From the NCBI RefSeq assembly GCF_004769665.1, contig NZ_RQGG01000043.1, positions 247,185-311,184 of the forward strand: 64,000 nucleotides of DNA, in the 5' to 3' direction. The position numbers and the translations under genes are program-made. Below the pieces are notes generated by a model that saw nothing but the letters and a program-made list of their open reading frames with translations, was not told the origin of the DNA and searched no databases. Positions within the stretch are counted from its first letter, which is position 1; each line of letters opens with the position of its first letter. This stretch comes from Leptospira kemamanensis. GTDB taxonomy: Bacteria > Spirochaetota > Leptospiria > Leptospirales > Leptospiraceae. This document shows positions 1-7,925 of this stretch, in pieces.

Positions 1-246
1 GATGTGGAATTTTCCAACAGGTTTTTTATTGTACATGGTGTAGAAGGTAGCCACACCGTGCACATGTGCGAGGGATACTGGTTCGCCAATTCGATCGGCG
101 ATGTATTGCATCCCTTCTGTGTCCACAAAACCTTTGTCAGCTTGTAATAAAAAGAGACATGGCAATATGAGAGAACGTTTGCTTGGAAATTGTGGGATGA
201 GTCTTTGGAATCGTTTTTCCGATTCTTGTGAAAATTGATACGCCAT
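1..246 (-). CDS. nuoE: NADH-quinone oxidoreductase subunit E, partial (C-terminus beyond window edge)
   Basis: Only the first 82 codons are in the window. They read [14 protein letters not shown]..., continuing into a segment containing [13 protein letters not shown], which is the typical N-terminal half of the 24-kDa NuoE subunit just before its [2Fe-2S] cysteines. NuoE is part of the peripheral NADH-oxidising arm of complex I in the cytoplasm. Its ATG overlaps the nuoD stop codon by one base (TAATG), indicating translational coupling within the nuo operon. The iron-sulfur ligands lie outside the window, so completeness cannot be judged. Confidence 0.88.
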   Translation of the reverse strand, partial: MAYQFSQESEKRFQRLIPQFPSKRSLILPCLFLLQADKGFVDTEGMQYIADRIGEPVSLAHVHGVATFYTMYNKKPVGKFHI

Positions 247-1466
247 TAACAATCAAGCTCCCCTGCAATGACATTGAGTGAGGACATCGTCGCAATGGTA
301 TCTGCCAAAAGTCCACCTTTCACCATTTCTGGGAAGGCTTGGTAGTACCAAAAACAAGGACGTCTTACGTGCACCCGCCATGGAGATTTTTCCCCTTCGG
401 AGACTACATAAAATCCAAGTTCCCCATTGGCAGCTTCTGTGGCATGGTAGTATTCCCCTGGTGGAACTTTCACTCCGTGCATGATGATTTTAAAATGGTA
501 AATGAGTTCTTCCATATTGTGATACACACGGTCTTTTGGAGGAAGAAACGCATGCGGAACATCAGCATGATAAGGTCCTTCAGGGATCCCATCAATCAGC
601 TGTTCGATGATACGCATGGACTGGCGCATCTCTTCCATACGAACTAGAGTCCTGTCAAGTGCCGATCCGTCTTCACCCACAGGAATGTCAAAATCTACCT
701 TATCATAAAACATATAAGGGTCATCTTTACGAACGTCCCAAGCGACTCCAGCCGCACGTAAGTTTGGTCCCGAAAAACCATAAGCAATGGCACGTTCTGC
801 AGAAATCCCACCAATGCCTTTGGTTCTCTCGTTGAAGATTTTGTTACGGATGAGGAGCTCTTCAAATTCGTCTAACGCTGGTTTAAGTCCTTTTAAAATG
901 AGTTTGATTTCGGATTGGAACTCAGGGTAAATATCTCGCTCCATTCCTCCCACTCGGCAGAAGGTGGTGGTGAGACGTGCTCCCGTGAGTTTCTCTAAAA
1001 TTTGGTAAATGTTTTCGCGGTGGTGGAAAAGGTGTAATAAGCCAGAGAAGGCTCCGAGGTCCACACCCATAATCCCATTACAAATGATATGGTCCATGAT
1101 CCTGGAAAGTTCGGAGATGATCATACGAACGTATGTCACACGATCCGGGACTTGGATTTGCATCATCTTTTCCACGGTGAGGATCCAACCGATGTTGTTC
1201 AGGGGAGTGGATACATAGTTCATCCGATCGGTACAAACCAAAAACTGGTTGTAGTCGTAACGTTCCCCTAATTTTTCAAAACAACGGTGCACATACCCAA
1301 TCACAGATTCAGTATCAACAACTCGTTCTCCATCAATTTGGATTACGTTTTGCAAAATTCCATGGGTAGCAGGATGGCTTGGTCCTAAGTTCACGAGTAA
1401 ATGACCTTCTGGTAGGTCTTTGAATTTTTGGCCGAAGTGTTCGGCTGTTTTTTCGTACATTACCAT
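246..1466 (-). CDS. nuoD: NADH-quinone oxidoreductase subunit D (49-kDa subunit)
   Basis: The 406-residue protein is collinear with NuoD/Nqo4. It has the N-terminal [16 protein letters not shown] motif that lines the quinone pocket, the [12 protein letters not shown] segment, and the C-terminal end [15 protein letters not shown]. NuoD forms the quinone-binding site with NuoB at the foot of the peripheral arm of complex I. It follows nuoC by 16 nt and overlaps nuoE by 1 nt. Two closely spaced ATG codons (M1 and M3) are possible starts. Length is normal for a stand-alone NuoD, that is, not a NuoCD fusion. Confidence 0.97.
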   Translation of the reverse strand: MVMYEKTAEHFGQKFKDLPEGHLLVNLGPSHPATHGILQNVIQIDGERVVDTESVIGYVHRCFEKLGERYDYNQFLVCTDRMNYVSTPLNNIGWILTVEKMMQIQVPDRVTYVRMIISELSRIMDHIICNGIMGVDLGAFSGLLHLFHHRENIYQILEKLTGARLTTTFCRVGGMERDIYPEFQSEIKLILKGLKPALDEFEELLIRNKIFNERTKGIGGISAERAIAYGFSGPNLRAAGVAWDVRKDDPYMFYDKVDFDIPVGEDGSALDRTLVRMEEMRQSMRIIEQLIDGIPEGPYHADVPHAFLPPKDRVYHNMEELIYHFKIIMHGVKVPPGEYYHATEAANGELGFYVVSEGEKSPWRVHVRRPCFWYYQAFPEMVKGGLLADTIATMSSLNVIAGELDC

Positions 1467-1482
1467 AATGATTGTTTACCGC

Positions 1483-2004
1483 CTAACCGGTAATATCCTC
1501 TTCTACGTGAATGGTCAGTAAATCTTCGATGAGGTAATCTTGGCCTGGACCTTCGAGTGGGTAATCTTTCCTGAGTGGGTGGCCCACAAAGTTATCAGGC
1601 ATAATGAGTCGTTCCATTCTTGGGTGGTTCGAAAACGAAATCCCCATCAGATCAAATACTTCTCGTTCTGGCCAATTGGCAGCAGGGAAAATTCCCGCAA
1701 TGCTTGGTATAGATTCCCCTTCTCCCACAGGAACACGAAGTTGGAAACGAAAGTGGTTGTTACTCGGAGAACGAAGGAGGTACACCACTTCAAATCTCGG
1801 TTCTCGTTTTCCTAACCAATCGATAGAAGTGAGGTCATTTAAAAAAGTAAACGCAAACTCTGGATGGTCCTTTAACGTCTGTACGACGTTTGGTAGACTT
1901 TCCTTTTGGATGCTAAAGTAGAGGAGATTGGTGTTTATGTCCCTTTGTGGGAGTAAACTATCTTTGAATTGAGTTTGGATAAATTCGGTAAGTTTTTCTT
2001 TCAT
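1483..2004 (-). CDS. nuoC: NADH-quinone oxidoreductase subunit C (30-kDa subunit)
   Basis: This 173-residue protein carries the family signature ending in [20 protein letters not shown] and the C-terminal [13 protein letters not shown]. NuoC is a structural subunit of the complex I peripheral arm, next to NuoD and NuoB. Its start overlaps the end of nuoB by 4 nt (2001-2004), consistent with one polycistronic mRNA. It is separate from nuoD, unlike the enterobacterial fused NuoCD. Confidence 0.96.
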   Translation of the reverse strand: MKEKLTEFIQTQFKDSLLPQRDINTNLLYFSIQKESLPNVVQTLKDHPEFAFTFLNDLTSIDWLGKREPRFEVVYLLRSPSNNHFRFQLRVPVGEGESIPSIAGIFPAANWPEREVFDLMGISFSNHPRMERLIMPDNFVGHPLRKDYPLEGPGQDYLIEDLLTIHVEEDITG

Positions 2005-2561
2005 GCCACTACGAGGGGTTTGTTACGTTCGTTGATCTCTTGGATCTTTTTCATGACTTCTTGGCGTCTCGCTTCTAGTCCTTGGCTTTGGACTTTTTTC
2101 TGTAATTTCACAAGGGCATCAAGTAATGCTTCTGGTCTGGGAGGACAACCCGGAACATACACATCCACTGGAAGGATGCGGTCAACACCTTGTAACACAC
2201 CGTAGGTGTGAAACATCCCACCGGAAGAAGCACAAGCTCCCACAGAAATCACAAATTTAGGTTCTGCCAACTGGTCGTATATCTGGCGTAATACGGGAGC
2301 CATTTTATAGGTGATGGTTCCGAGGACTAAAATCATATCCGCTTGGCGTGGAGAAAAGGAAGGTCGTTCGGCACCAAAACGAGCGATGTCATAGTCGGCA
2401 CAGGAAGTACTCATGTATTCGATTCCACAACAAGCAGTCGCAAAAGGATAAGGCCACAAAGAAAAACTTTGCCCCCACTGTACCACATTGTCAAGTGTGG
2501 CAACTTGGAACATGTCACCAAACATCTCACCTGGTTTGGATAGTGTTTCTGTTAATCCCAT
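2001..2561 (-). CDS. nuoB: NADH-quinone oxidoreductase subunit B (PSST, cluster N2)
   Basis: I choose the ATG at 2561 ([13 protein letters not shown]..., 186 aa). It has a GGAG ribosome site about 8 nt upstream and overlaps the nuoA stop by a few bases. A longer open frame reaching 2687 would run deep into nuoA and begins with a sequence unlike NuoB. The tandem cysteines in [10 protein letters not shown], the cysteine in [12 protein letters not shown] and the one in VPGCPPRPE are the four ligands of [4Fe-4S] cluster N2, which passes electrons to quinone. Length and motif spacing are normal. Confidence 0.97.
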   Translation of the reverse strand: MGLTETLSKPGEMFGDMFQVATLDNVVQWGQSFSLWPYPFATACCGIEYMSTSCADYDIARFGAERPSFSPRQADMILVLGTITYKMAPVLRQIYDQLAEPKFVISVGACASSGGMFHTYGVLQGVDRILPVDVYVPGCPPRPEALLDALVKLQKKVQSQGLEARRQEVMKKIQEINERNKPLVVA

Positions 2562-2929
2562 TCCAGTGCTCCTTTTTTCCATATATAGTATAGACCCACC
2601 ACAAGGATGAGTAAAAAGAAAAACATTTCGAAAAGAAAAAACGTTCCGAGACCTGCTTCTTTGAATCCTATGAGATTCACAGCCCAAGGGTATAAAAACA
2701 CAGCTTCAATATCAAAGAGAATAAAGAGGACTGCTACCAAGTAAAACTTGATATTAAAAAGTCCTCTGGCATCCCCATAATACGTGACACCACATTCAAA
2801 GGTATCTTGTGGTTTTGATTTTTTCTTTGGGTTTAAAAGAAAGGCAAGTGATAAGATCAGAGCGGAGAAACCGACTCCGAGCAAAAGTTGTAAGAGGATT
2901 GGTGCAAAACTATCCGGTGCGGATCCCAT
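2552..2929 (-). CDS. nuoA: NADH-quinone oxidoreductase subunit A
   Basis: This small membrane subunit (125 aa from the ATG at 2929, [10 protein letters not shown]...) has three hydrophobic helices and the conserved loop [20 protein letters not shown] followed by [12 protein letters not shown]. NuoA is the first gene of the usual nuoABCDE... order. A GTG six codons upstream (2947) would give a slightly longer protein. I prefer 2929 because a GAGAG sequence lies about 10 nt before it. The operon promoter should be in the 2930-3044 gap. Confidence 0.93.
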   Translation of the reverse strand: MGSAPDSFAPILLQLLLGVGFSALILSLAFLLNPKKKSKPQDTFECGVTYYGDARGLFNIKFYLVAVLFILFDIEAVFLYPWAVNLIGFKEAGLGTFFLFEMFFFLLILVVGLYYIWKKGALEWD

Positions 2930-3044
2930 GTATGAAAATGCTCTCACGAAAGGGGTTAGTTGTCAAGATGAGAAAGAATTTCCCCTTTGTTTTCGTGTAT
3001 TTTTCGAGATTCGAGGGAAAATCTCTAATTTTTGAGATAAACTC

Positions 3045-4304
3045 TCAATACCGGTCTCCCCATAACCTTTCCAATTGTTCTTTCAGATTTTTCTCCATGC
3101 CTTGGTTGGAAGGTGAATAAAAGCTTGGAGGGTTCGGATAAAAGGACTCAGGGAAATATCGTTCTTTCAGGAAATGTCCTGGGAAATCATGTGGGTATTT
3201 GTAACCAAGACCTGCTCCTTCGTTTTTATGAGTCGCTGTAGGTGCGTTTCTTAAATGGTTTGGGATTTGAAAGGACTGATTCCTTGCTTTCACAAAGGCC
3301 AATGCCTCATTGATTGCCACATAACTCGCATTAGATTTTGGTGCGGAAGCAAGGAAAGTGGTGCACTGCCCAAGAGGGATCCTTCCTTCTGGCATTCCCA
3401 CTCGTTCCACTGCTTGCCAAGTGGCAATCGCTAAGGGCAGAGCGTGTACACTTGCATTTCCCACATCTTCACTCGCAAAAATCACAAGCCTTCTGGCAAT
3501 AAAGAGAGGGTCTTCCCCACCTTCCAGCATCAGCGCCAGATAAAATAAGGCAGCATCCGGATCACTGCCCCGAAGGGATTTGATAAAAGCAGAAATGATA
3601 TCATAATGGCTTTCACTATTTTTATCATAGGTGACAAGGGTATCGCCAAGGATGACGGACAACCTTTCTTCTGTGACCTCTTCCCCTTCGTTTGTGGCAC
3701 TTAAAATCCGCTCCAGGTATCCAAGGAGTTTACGGGCATCCCCCGCACTCCTTCGAAAGAGTTCCTGTTTCACCACTTCTGGAATCGTTCGGTTTGTGTT
3801 TTGTTTAGTGAGGCATGCGGAAAAAATTTGGTCCTCTTCTTCTTCGGTAAGAGTGGTGAGGCGGTATACTAACATCCGAGAAAGTAAGGCTTTGTTCACA
3901 CGAAAACTTGGGTTTTCTGTGGTAGCAGCGATGAGGATGATTTCCCCTTCTTCCACTGCGGATAATAATGCATCTTGTTGGGAAGATGAAAATCGGTGGA
4001 TCTCATCCAAAAAAAGGACAATGGTTCCGAGGCGTTTCCCTTCTTCTAAAACTTCTCTCACTTCTTTGACACCACTTGTCACACAGCTTAAGTATCGTTT
4101 TTCCAATTTCCAAGATTCTGCAAGTAGGTGAGCCAGTGTGGTTTTTCCAGTCCCGGGAGGACCATAGAATAAAATGGATGTGGGTTTGGTAATGGATCGT
4201 AGAGCAGAAACCACTTTGGTTTGGCCCACAAATTCGGACCATGTTTTTGGCCGCACCAAGTGGGCAAGAGGCACTTGTTTGGAATTCGAAAAAAGGGAAT
4301 CCAA
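3045..4304 (-). CDS. rarA: Replication-associated recombination AAA+ ATPase RarA/MgsA
   Basis: The 419-residue AAA+ protein has a Walker A motif GPPGTGKTT near residue 50, a Walker B motif LFLDEIHRF near residue 98, and sensor-type TTENPSF. The MgsA/RarA C-terminal domain follows, with SLRGSDPDAALFYLALMLEGGEDPLFIARR and the end motif YKYPHDFPGHF. Family members act at stalled replication forks. The apparent start is a TTG with no strong ribosome site, directly downstream of a small Cys-rich gene, so translation probably depends on coupling. Length is close to the usual 430-450 aa. Confidence 0.95.
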   Translation of the reverse strand: MDSLFSNSKQVPLAHLVRPKTWSEFVGQTKVVSALRSITKPTSILFYGPPGTGKTTLAHLLAESWKLEKRYLSCVTSGVKEVREVLEEGKRLGTIVLFLDEIHRFSSSQQDALLSAVEEGEIILIAATTENPSFRVNKALLSRMLVYRLTTLTEEEEDQIFSACLTKQNTNRTIPEVVKQELFRRSAGDARKLLGYLERILSATNEGEEVTEERLSVILGDTLVTYDKNSESHYDIISAFIKSLRGSDPDAALFYLALMLEGGEDPLFIARRLVIFASEDVGNASVHALPLAIATWQAVERVGMPEGRIPLGQCTTFLASAPKSNASYVAINEALAFVKARNQSFQIPNHLRNAPTATHKNEGAGLGYKYPHDFPGHFLKERYFPESFYPNPPSFYSPSNQGMEKNLKEQLERLWGDRY

Positions 4305-4305
4305 T

Positions 4306-4527
4306 TTAGTTTAAATCCAATTCCTTTTTCACTGCCATATAACAGTTGTAAATGGTTTCATTACACACATCACAACCGGAATGGCAACAAATCAGCGCTC
4401 GTTCCGAAACCTTTCCATCGATTAGGTTTTTGACAAAGGCAGCAGTCCGATCTGGCAAAAAGAAAAACCTGACTTTTTCTAAAATCACTTCGTCGACTGA
4501 CTTAGGAAATAGTCGTTCTTCAGTCAT
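4306..4527 (-). CDS. Small cysteine-rich protein of unknown function
   Basis: This is a 73-residue protein starting at the ATG at 4527 (MTEERLFPKSV...), with an excellent GGGAGG site 6 nt upstream. The longer frame to 4587 lies inside the neighbouring membrane-protein gene and is not needed. The C-terminal half has a cysteine/histidine cluster, ICCHSGCDVCNETIYNC, that could bind a metal or an iron-sulfur cluster. It starts 1 nt after the stop of the DedA-like gene and ends 1 nt before rarA, so the three are co-transcribed. I do not recognise a family. Confidence 0.7.
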   Translation of the reverse strand: MTEERLFPKSVDEVILEKVRFFFLPDRTAAFVKNLIDGKVSERALICCHSGCDVCNETIYNCYMAVKKELDLN

Positions 4528-4528
4528 C

Positions 4529-5113
4529 TTAACCTCCCGTGATCCATCCGATATACATTGCATAAAAATAAACAGAAATACGAACAAACCGAAAAAGAGA
4601 TCCGAGAAAAAACAATCGGTATGGCATCTTAAACGTACCTACTGTATAAGCCATCCAAGAATACGGAATGGGAGTGAGGGCACTAAGAACCACGGCACCA
4701 AATCCAAATTTTCGAATGTAAGGGAGAAGTTTGTCTTCATAATGCAAAACCATTTGGCGGCCCAAATGGAATCTGGGGATGAGATAAAGTCCAATGTAAT
4801 ACGCGATCGTTCCACCAATGATACTCCCCACTGACATCGATAAGATGGTCTTCAGTGGGTCCATCTCACCTGTAATGGCTAACATCAAAAAGGCATCGGG
4901 GGGAACAAAAGCAGGAAGGCTATCCGAGAGGATCATGCCAAAAAATAAACCGACAAAACCAAAAATGCGGACAAAATGTTCGCTAAACCCAAGTAGTTCC
5001 TTTCGGAAAAAATACGCAAGACCAAACACAATGGCGAGAACAATCACAATGGAGAGAATGGTTTGTAAAAATAAGGTTCGTAAATTGATGCTAGTTTCTT
5101 GTTCTTTTGACAT
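4529..5113 (-). CDS. DedA/TVP38-type (VTT domain) inner-membrane protein
   Basis: The 194-residue hydrophobic protein has an N-terminal membrane helix and a VTT/SNARE-associated core with the segments GSIIGGTIAYYIG, FGFGAVVLSALTPIPYSWMAY and GSLFRFVRISVYFYA. Family members (DedA, YqaA, TMEM41/64-like) are membrane proteins linked to lipid flipping and envelope homeostasis. The conserved glycine-rich turn and arginine-containing amphipathic segment are present. It lies 3 nt downstream of pth and just upstream of the Cys-rich small gene. The substrate is unknown. Confidence 0.75.
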   Translation of the reverse strand: MSKEQETSINLRTLFLQTILSIVIVLAIVFGLAYFFRKELLGFSEHFVRIFGFVGLFFGMILSDSLPAFVPPDAFLMLAITGEMDPLKTILSMSVGSIIGGTIAYYIGLYLIPRFHLGRQMVLHYEDKLLPYIRKFGFGAVVLSALTPIPYSWMAYTVGTFKMPYRLFFLGSLFRFVRISVYFYAMYIGWITGG

Positions 5114-5116
5114 TGG

Positions 5117-5683
5117 TTATGCCTTGGTTTCTTTTAAGAGAAGGTTGCGATTCGTTCGAATCCAATCTTCGATTTTGGAAACAGAATCTTTGATGAGTGC
5201 CTGTAACTGTGTTTTTTCCTCTGCATGGAAGTTTTGCAAAACAAAGTCAGCCACTTCCATCCCCCCTTTTTCGGGTTTACCCACACCAAACCGCAAACGA
5301 TGGAAATCTTGGGATCCAAGTTTTGCCACGATGTCTTTTAGACCATTATGGCCTGCAGTTCCCCCACCGATTTTGTTTTTGATTTTGCCAAAAGGCAAAT
5401 CGACTTCGTCTTGGACCACGAGGATTTGGGAAGGTGGGATTTTATACAAATTGGCAAGGGTTTGAGTTGCTTTACCAGAAAGGTTCATAAACTCCAAGGG
5501 CTTCAGTAAATGGATTTTATCCCCTTCCCAGATATGAGTGCTTTCAGCATATTTTTTGGTGTCCTTAAAGGAGACACTCCATTCAGACGCCAAAACATCT
5601 AAGATCATAAACCCAATATTATGGCGGGTGTTTTTGTATTTATCTCCCGGATTTCCAAGGCCAACAATTAAAAAATGGTTCAT
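5117..5683 (-). CDS. pth: Peptidyl-tRNA hydrolase
   Basis: The 188-residue Pth has the N-terminal LIVGLGNPGDKYKNTRHNIGF motif region containing the catalytic-site Asn and His. It also has the VQDEVDLPFGKIKNK aspartate motif and GGGTAGHNGLKDI. The enzyme releases peptides from prematurely dropped peptidyl-tRNA in the cytoplasm. The ATG overlaps the end of cimA by 4 nt (5680-5683). Length and motifs are standard. Confidence 0.97.
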   Translation of the reverse strand: MNHFLIVGLGNPGDKYKNTRHNIGFMILDVLASEWSVSFKDTKKYAESTHIWEGDKIHLLKPLEFMNLSGKATQTLANLYKIPPSQILVVQDEVDLPFGKIKNKIGGGTAGHNGLKDIVAKLGSQDFHRLRFGVGKPEKGGMEVADFVLQNFHAEEKTQLQALIKDSVSKIEDWIRTNRNLLLKETKA

Positions 5684-7215
5684 ACATTCCCAAGGATAAT
5701 ATGTAACATTCGTTCGGTGGCCTTGACGGCAGCAACCTGTTGGTCCGAGTCAATTCCGATGGTGCGGATGGGGTGATTGTCTCCCTCTTTTTTCCAAGTG
5801 ATGACCGTTTCCACAAGGGCATTTGTATTCCCACCGGGAGGGATTCTCACTTCATAATCAAAGAGTTTGGGAATTTGGATTTTCAAGGTTTTTAAGATGG
5901 TTCCTAGGGCATTCATAAAGGCATCGTAACCCCCATCCCCTTCCCCTTTTCCTTCATAGAATTTGCCTTGGTACTTCACTTTCACCTCAGCTTTTGGTTT
6001 CACTCCAATGCCACTGGTGACAGTGCATGTTTCGATCCGAAAACTGGATTCTAAATTTTCGCCTGTGATGTCTGAGATGATGTATGGTAAATCTTCTTTG
6101 GTGACTGTTTTGTTTTGGTCCCCTAGCTCAATCACACGTGCGAGAACCTTTTTTTCGATCTCAGGGGAGAGAACCATTCCCAATTGTTTTAAGTTTTCTG
6201 TGATACTAGCTTTCCCAGCTAACTTGCCGAGTGCGTAGACACGACTCCTTCCAAAACGTTCTGGGAGGATGGGATTGGCATATAAATTCCCCTTTTTGTC
6301 TCCATCGGCATGGACACCTGCCGTTTGTGTGAATACATCTTCGCCCACAATGGGTCTGTTATCCGAGATTCGTTTTCCAGAAAATACTTCTACAAGCCTA
6401 GAGGAACTAGTGATTTCTTTTTCAACGACAGAAGTTCTAAATTTGGTTTTGTCATGAAGAGCGGTGACAACAGCTTCCAAAGGAGAATTCCCTGCACGTT
6501 CCCCAAGACCGTTCACAGCAACATGGAGTCCTCGAACCCCTGCTTTCACTGCTTCCAAACAATTTGCAACCGCTAAGTCATAATCATTATGCCCATGAAA
6601 CTCAAACCATAAATTGGGAAATAGACTAACAAGATCTGTCACAGCGGTTCGGACTTCTTCTGGTGATAAAACACCTAAGGTATCCGCTAAATAAAAACGT
6701 TTGATGGGAAACTGGGAAACGGTTTGTAAATACTGAATGACATAGTCTCTGGAATGTAAATATCCATTGGACCAATCTTCTAAATAGACATTGACTGTGA
6801 TTCCTGCCTTGGTCGCAAAATCTATAGTTTGTTTGATATCGGAAAAATGTTCTTCGGGAGTTTTTCGAAGTTGGTTTGTTAGGTGGTTAAGGGAACCCTT
6901 TGTCAGAAGGTTTAAGACCTTTACACCTGTTCCTTTCATCCACTCCACAGTTTTGTCTGAGTCAACAAATCCTAAAATTTCGATTCTTTCTTGGAGGCCT
7001 TCTGCTTTTGCCCACTCTATGATTTTCCTTACAGCTTCAAATTCACCAGGGGAAACTCGAGCACTGGCAATTTCCACACGGTCTGTTTTTAAATCCTTTA
7101 AAAGGTGTTTGGTGATGTTTAGCTTTTGTTGCCAAGAAAACGAAACCCCATTGGTTTGTTCCCCATCACGCAAGGTTACGTCTAAAATTTCTATTTTGGA
7201 ATTTGGATCTGTCAT
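5680..7215 (-). CDS. cimA: (R)-citramalate synthase, Leptospira type
   Basis: The 511-residue protein belongs to the isopropylmalate/citramalate synthase family. The TIM-barrel starts with ILDVTLRDGEQTNGVSFS, with the catalytic Arg-Asp pair in LRDGEQ. The metal-binding motif FEFHGHNDYDLAVAN is followed by NGLGERAGNSPLEA, then VGEDVFTQTAGVHADGDKKG, and a C-terminal regulatory LeuA-dimer domain (DGGYDAFMNAL). From memory it closely tracks L. interrogans CimA, which condenses pyruvate with acetyl-CoA to make isoleucine by the pyruvate pathway and is inhibited by isoleucine. LeuA is the alternative, but the similarity favours CimA. It overlaps the Smr gene upstream and pth downstream. Confidence 0.9.
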   Translation of the reverse strand: MTDPNSKIEILDVTLRDGEQTNGVSFSWQQKLNITKHLLKDLKTDRVEIASARVSPGEFEAVRKIIEWAKAEGLQERIEILGFVDSDKTVEWMKGTGVKVLNLLTKGSLNHLTNQLRKTPEEHFSDIKQTIDFATKAGITVNVYLEDWSNGYLHSRDYVIQYLQTVSQFPIKRFYLADTLGVLSPEEVRTAVTDLVSLFPNLWFEFHGHNDYDLAVANCLEAVKAGVRGLHVAVNGLGERAGNSPLEAVVTALHDKTKFRTSVVEKEITSSSRLVEVFSGKRISDNRPIVGEDVFTQTAGVHADGDKKGNLYANPILPERFGRSRVYALGKLAGKASITENLKQLGMVLSPEIEKKVLARVIELGDQNKTVTKEDLPYIISDITGENLESSFRIETCTVTSGIGVKPKAEVKVKYQGKFYEGKGEGDGGYDAFMNALGTILKTLKIQIPKLFDYEVRIPPGGNTNALVETVITWKKEGDNHPIRTIGIDSDQQVAAVKATERMLHIILGNV

Positions 7216-7487
7216 GCTTTCAATCGATTGATGTATTCTTTGGAAGGAGCAAGGATTTCCACAAGGGTGCTCCCTGGGTTCTGTCGAAACATAGGGTCGG
7301 ATTCCACTAATTTCAAAAACCCTGAGGTGGTCACGTAGTCAATCGCCATTCGACGTAAAACTCCTTCCCCAATCCCATGTAGGATTTCTACATAGGTTTC
7401 CCCGTCCATAAAGGCTTCATGGAGTTCCCTTTCGAGTTTGGTCCGAGCTTCTTCGAATCGGAGTTTGCGGATGTAAATCGTACGCAC
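7212..7487 (-). CDS. Small stand-alone Smr-domain protein
   Basis: This 91-residue protein looks like a bare Smr (small MutS-related) domain. It has an N-terminal strand and helix (IYIRKLRFEEARTKLERELH) and the hallmark LHGIGEGVLRRMAIDYV, equivalent to HGxGxGxLR of Smr nucleases. The N-terminal DLHG-like motif is degenerate (IRKL), so nuclease activity is uncertain. Its stop overlaps the cimA ATG. Family knowledge would suggest nucleic-acid binding or cleavage; the role here is not evident from context. Confidence 0.75.
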   Translation of the reverse strand: MRTIYIRKLRFEEARTKLERELHEAFMDGETYVEILHGIGEGVLRRMAIDYVTTSGFLKLVESDPMFRQNPGSTLVEILAPSKEYINRLKA

Positions 7488-7508
7488 CGTAAGTCCAGAA
7501 AATTGGAC

Positions 7509-7925
7509 TTAGGTCAAATTGCAACAGAAACGAACTGCATCCAAAAGTTCCTTGGTGTTCCAAGGTTTGGAAAAAATCGCGTAGGTTTTGGCTTCCTCTT
7601 TCACTCGATTGATCGCATCCCTGTCTGCATGCCCTGAAATGAGGATGGATTTAATATGAGGGTATTTTTGGTGGACTTTGATGAGAAATTCGTCTCCCCG
7701 CATCCCAGGCATAAGCCAGTCCGAAAGAATGAGAATCACTTCCACACCCGATTGGCAGAGGTCATCGATCACTTCCATCGCTTCCTCCGGGTTTTGGGCC
7801 GTTTCATATGTGTAACTGCCACCAATCTCCCTTTTGAGTTCTTGTACGAGAGAGAGGAGAAGAATGGGTTCGTCATCTACACATAGAATGGCATTTTTCT
7901 CATTTTTGATTTGTGATAAATTCAA
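7509..7925 (-). CDS. Single-domain response regulator
   Basis: This 138-residue receiver-only protein has the acidic pair in [11 protein letters not shown], the phospho-acceptor Asp in [15 protein letters not shown], a Ser in [12 protein letters not shown] and a Lys in [12 protein letters not shown]. No output domain follows, so it acts by protein-protein contact or as a phosphotransfer intermediate. The start overlaps the histidine-kinase stop by 4 nt, making them a cognate pair on one transcript. All key receiver residues are present. Confidence 0.93.
   Translation of the reverse strand: MNLSQIKNEKNAILCVDDEPILLLSLVQELKREIGGSYTYETAQNPEEAMEVIDDLCQSGVEVILILSDWLMPGMRGDEFLIKVHQKYPHIKSILISGHADRDAINRVKEEAKTYAIFSKPWNTKELLDAVRFCCNLT

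Noticed and set aside
2562..2687. N-terminal extension of nuoB (extra 42 residues)
   Set aside because: It lies inside nuoA in another frame and the ATG at 2561 has the right ribosome site and NuoB-like start.
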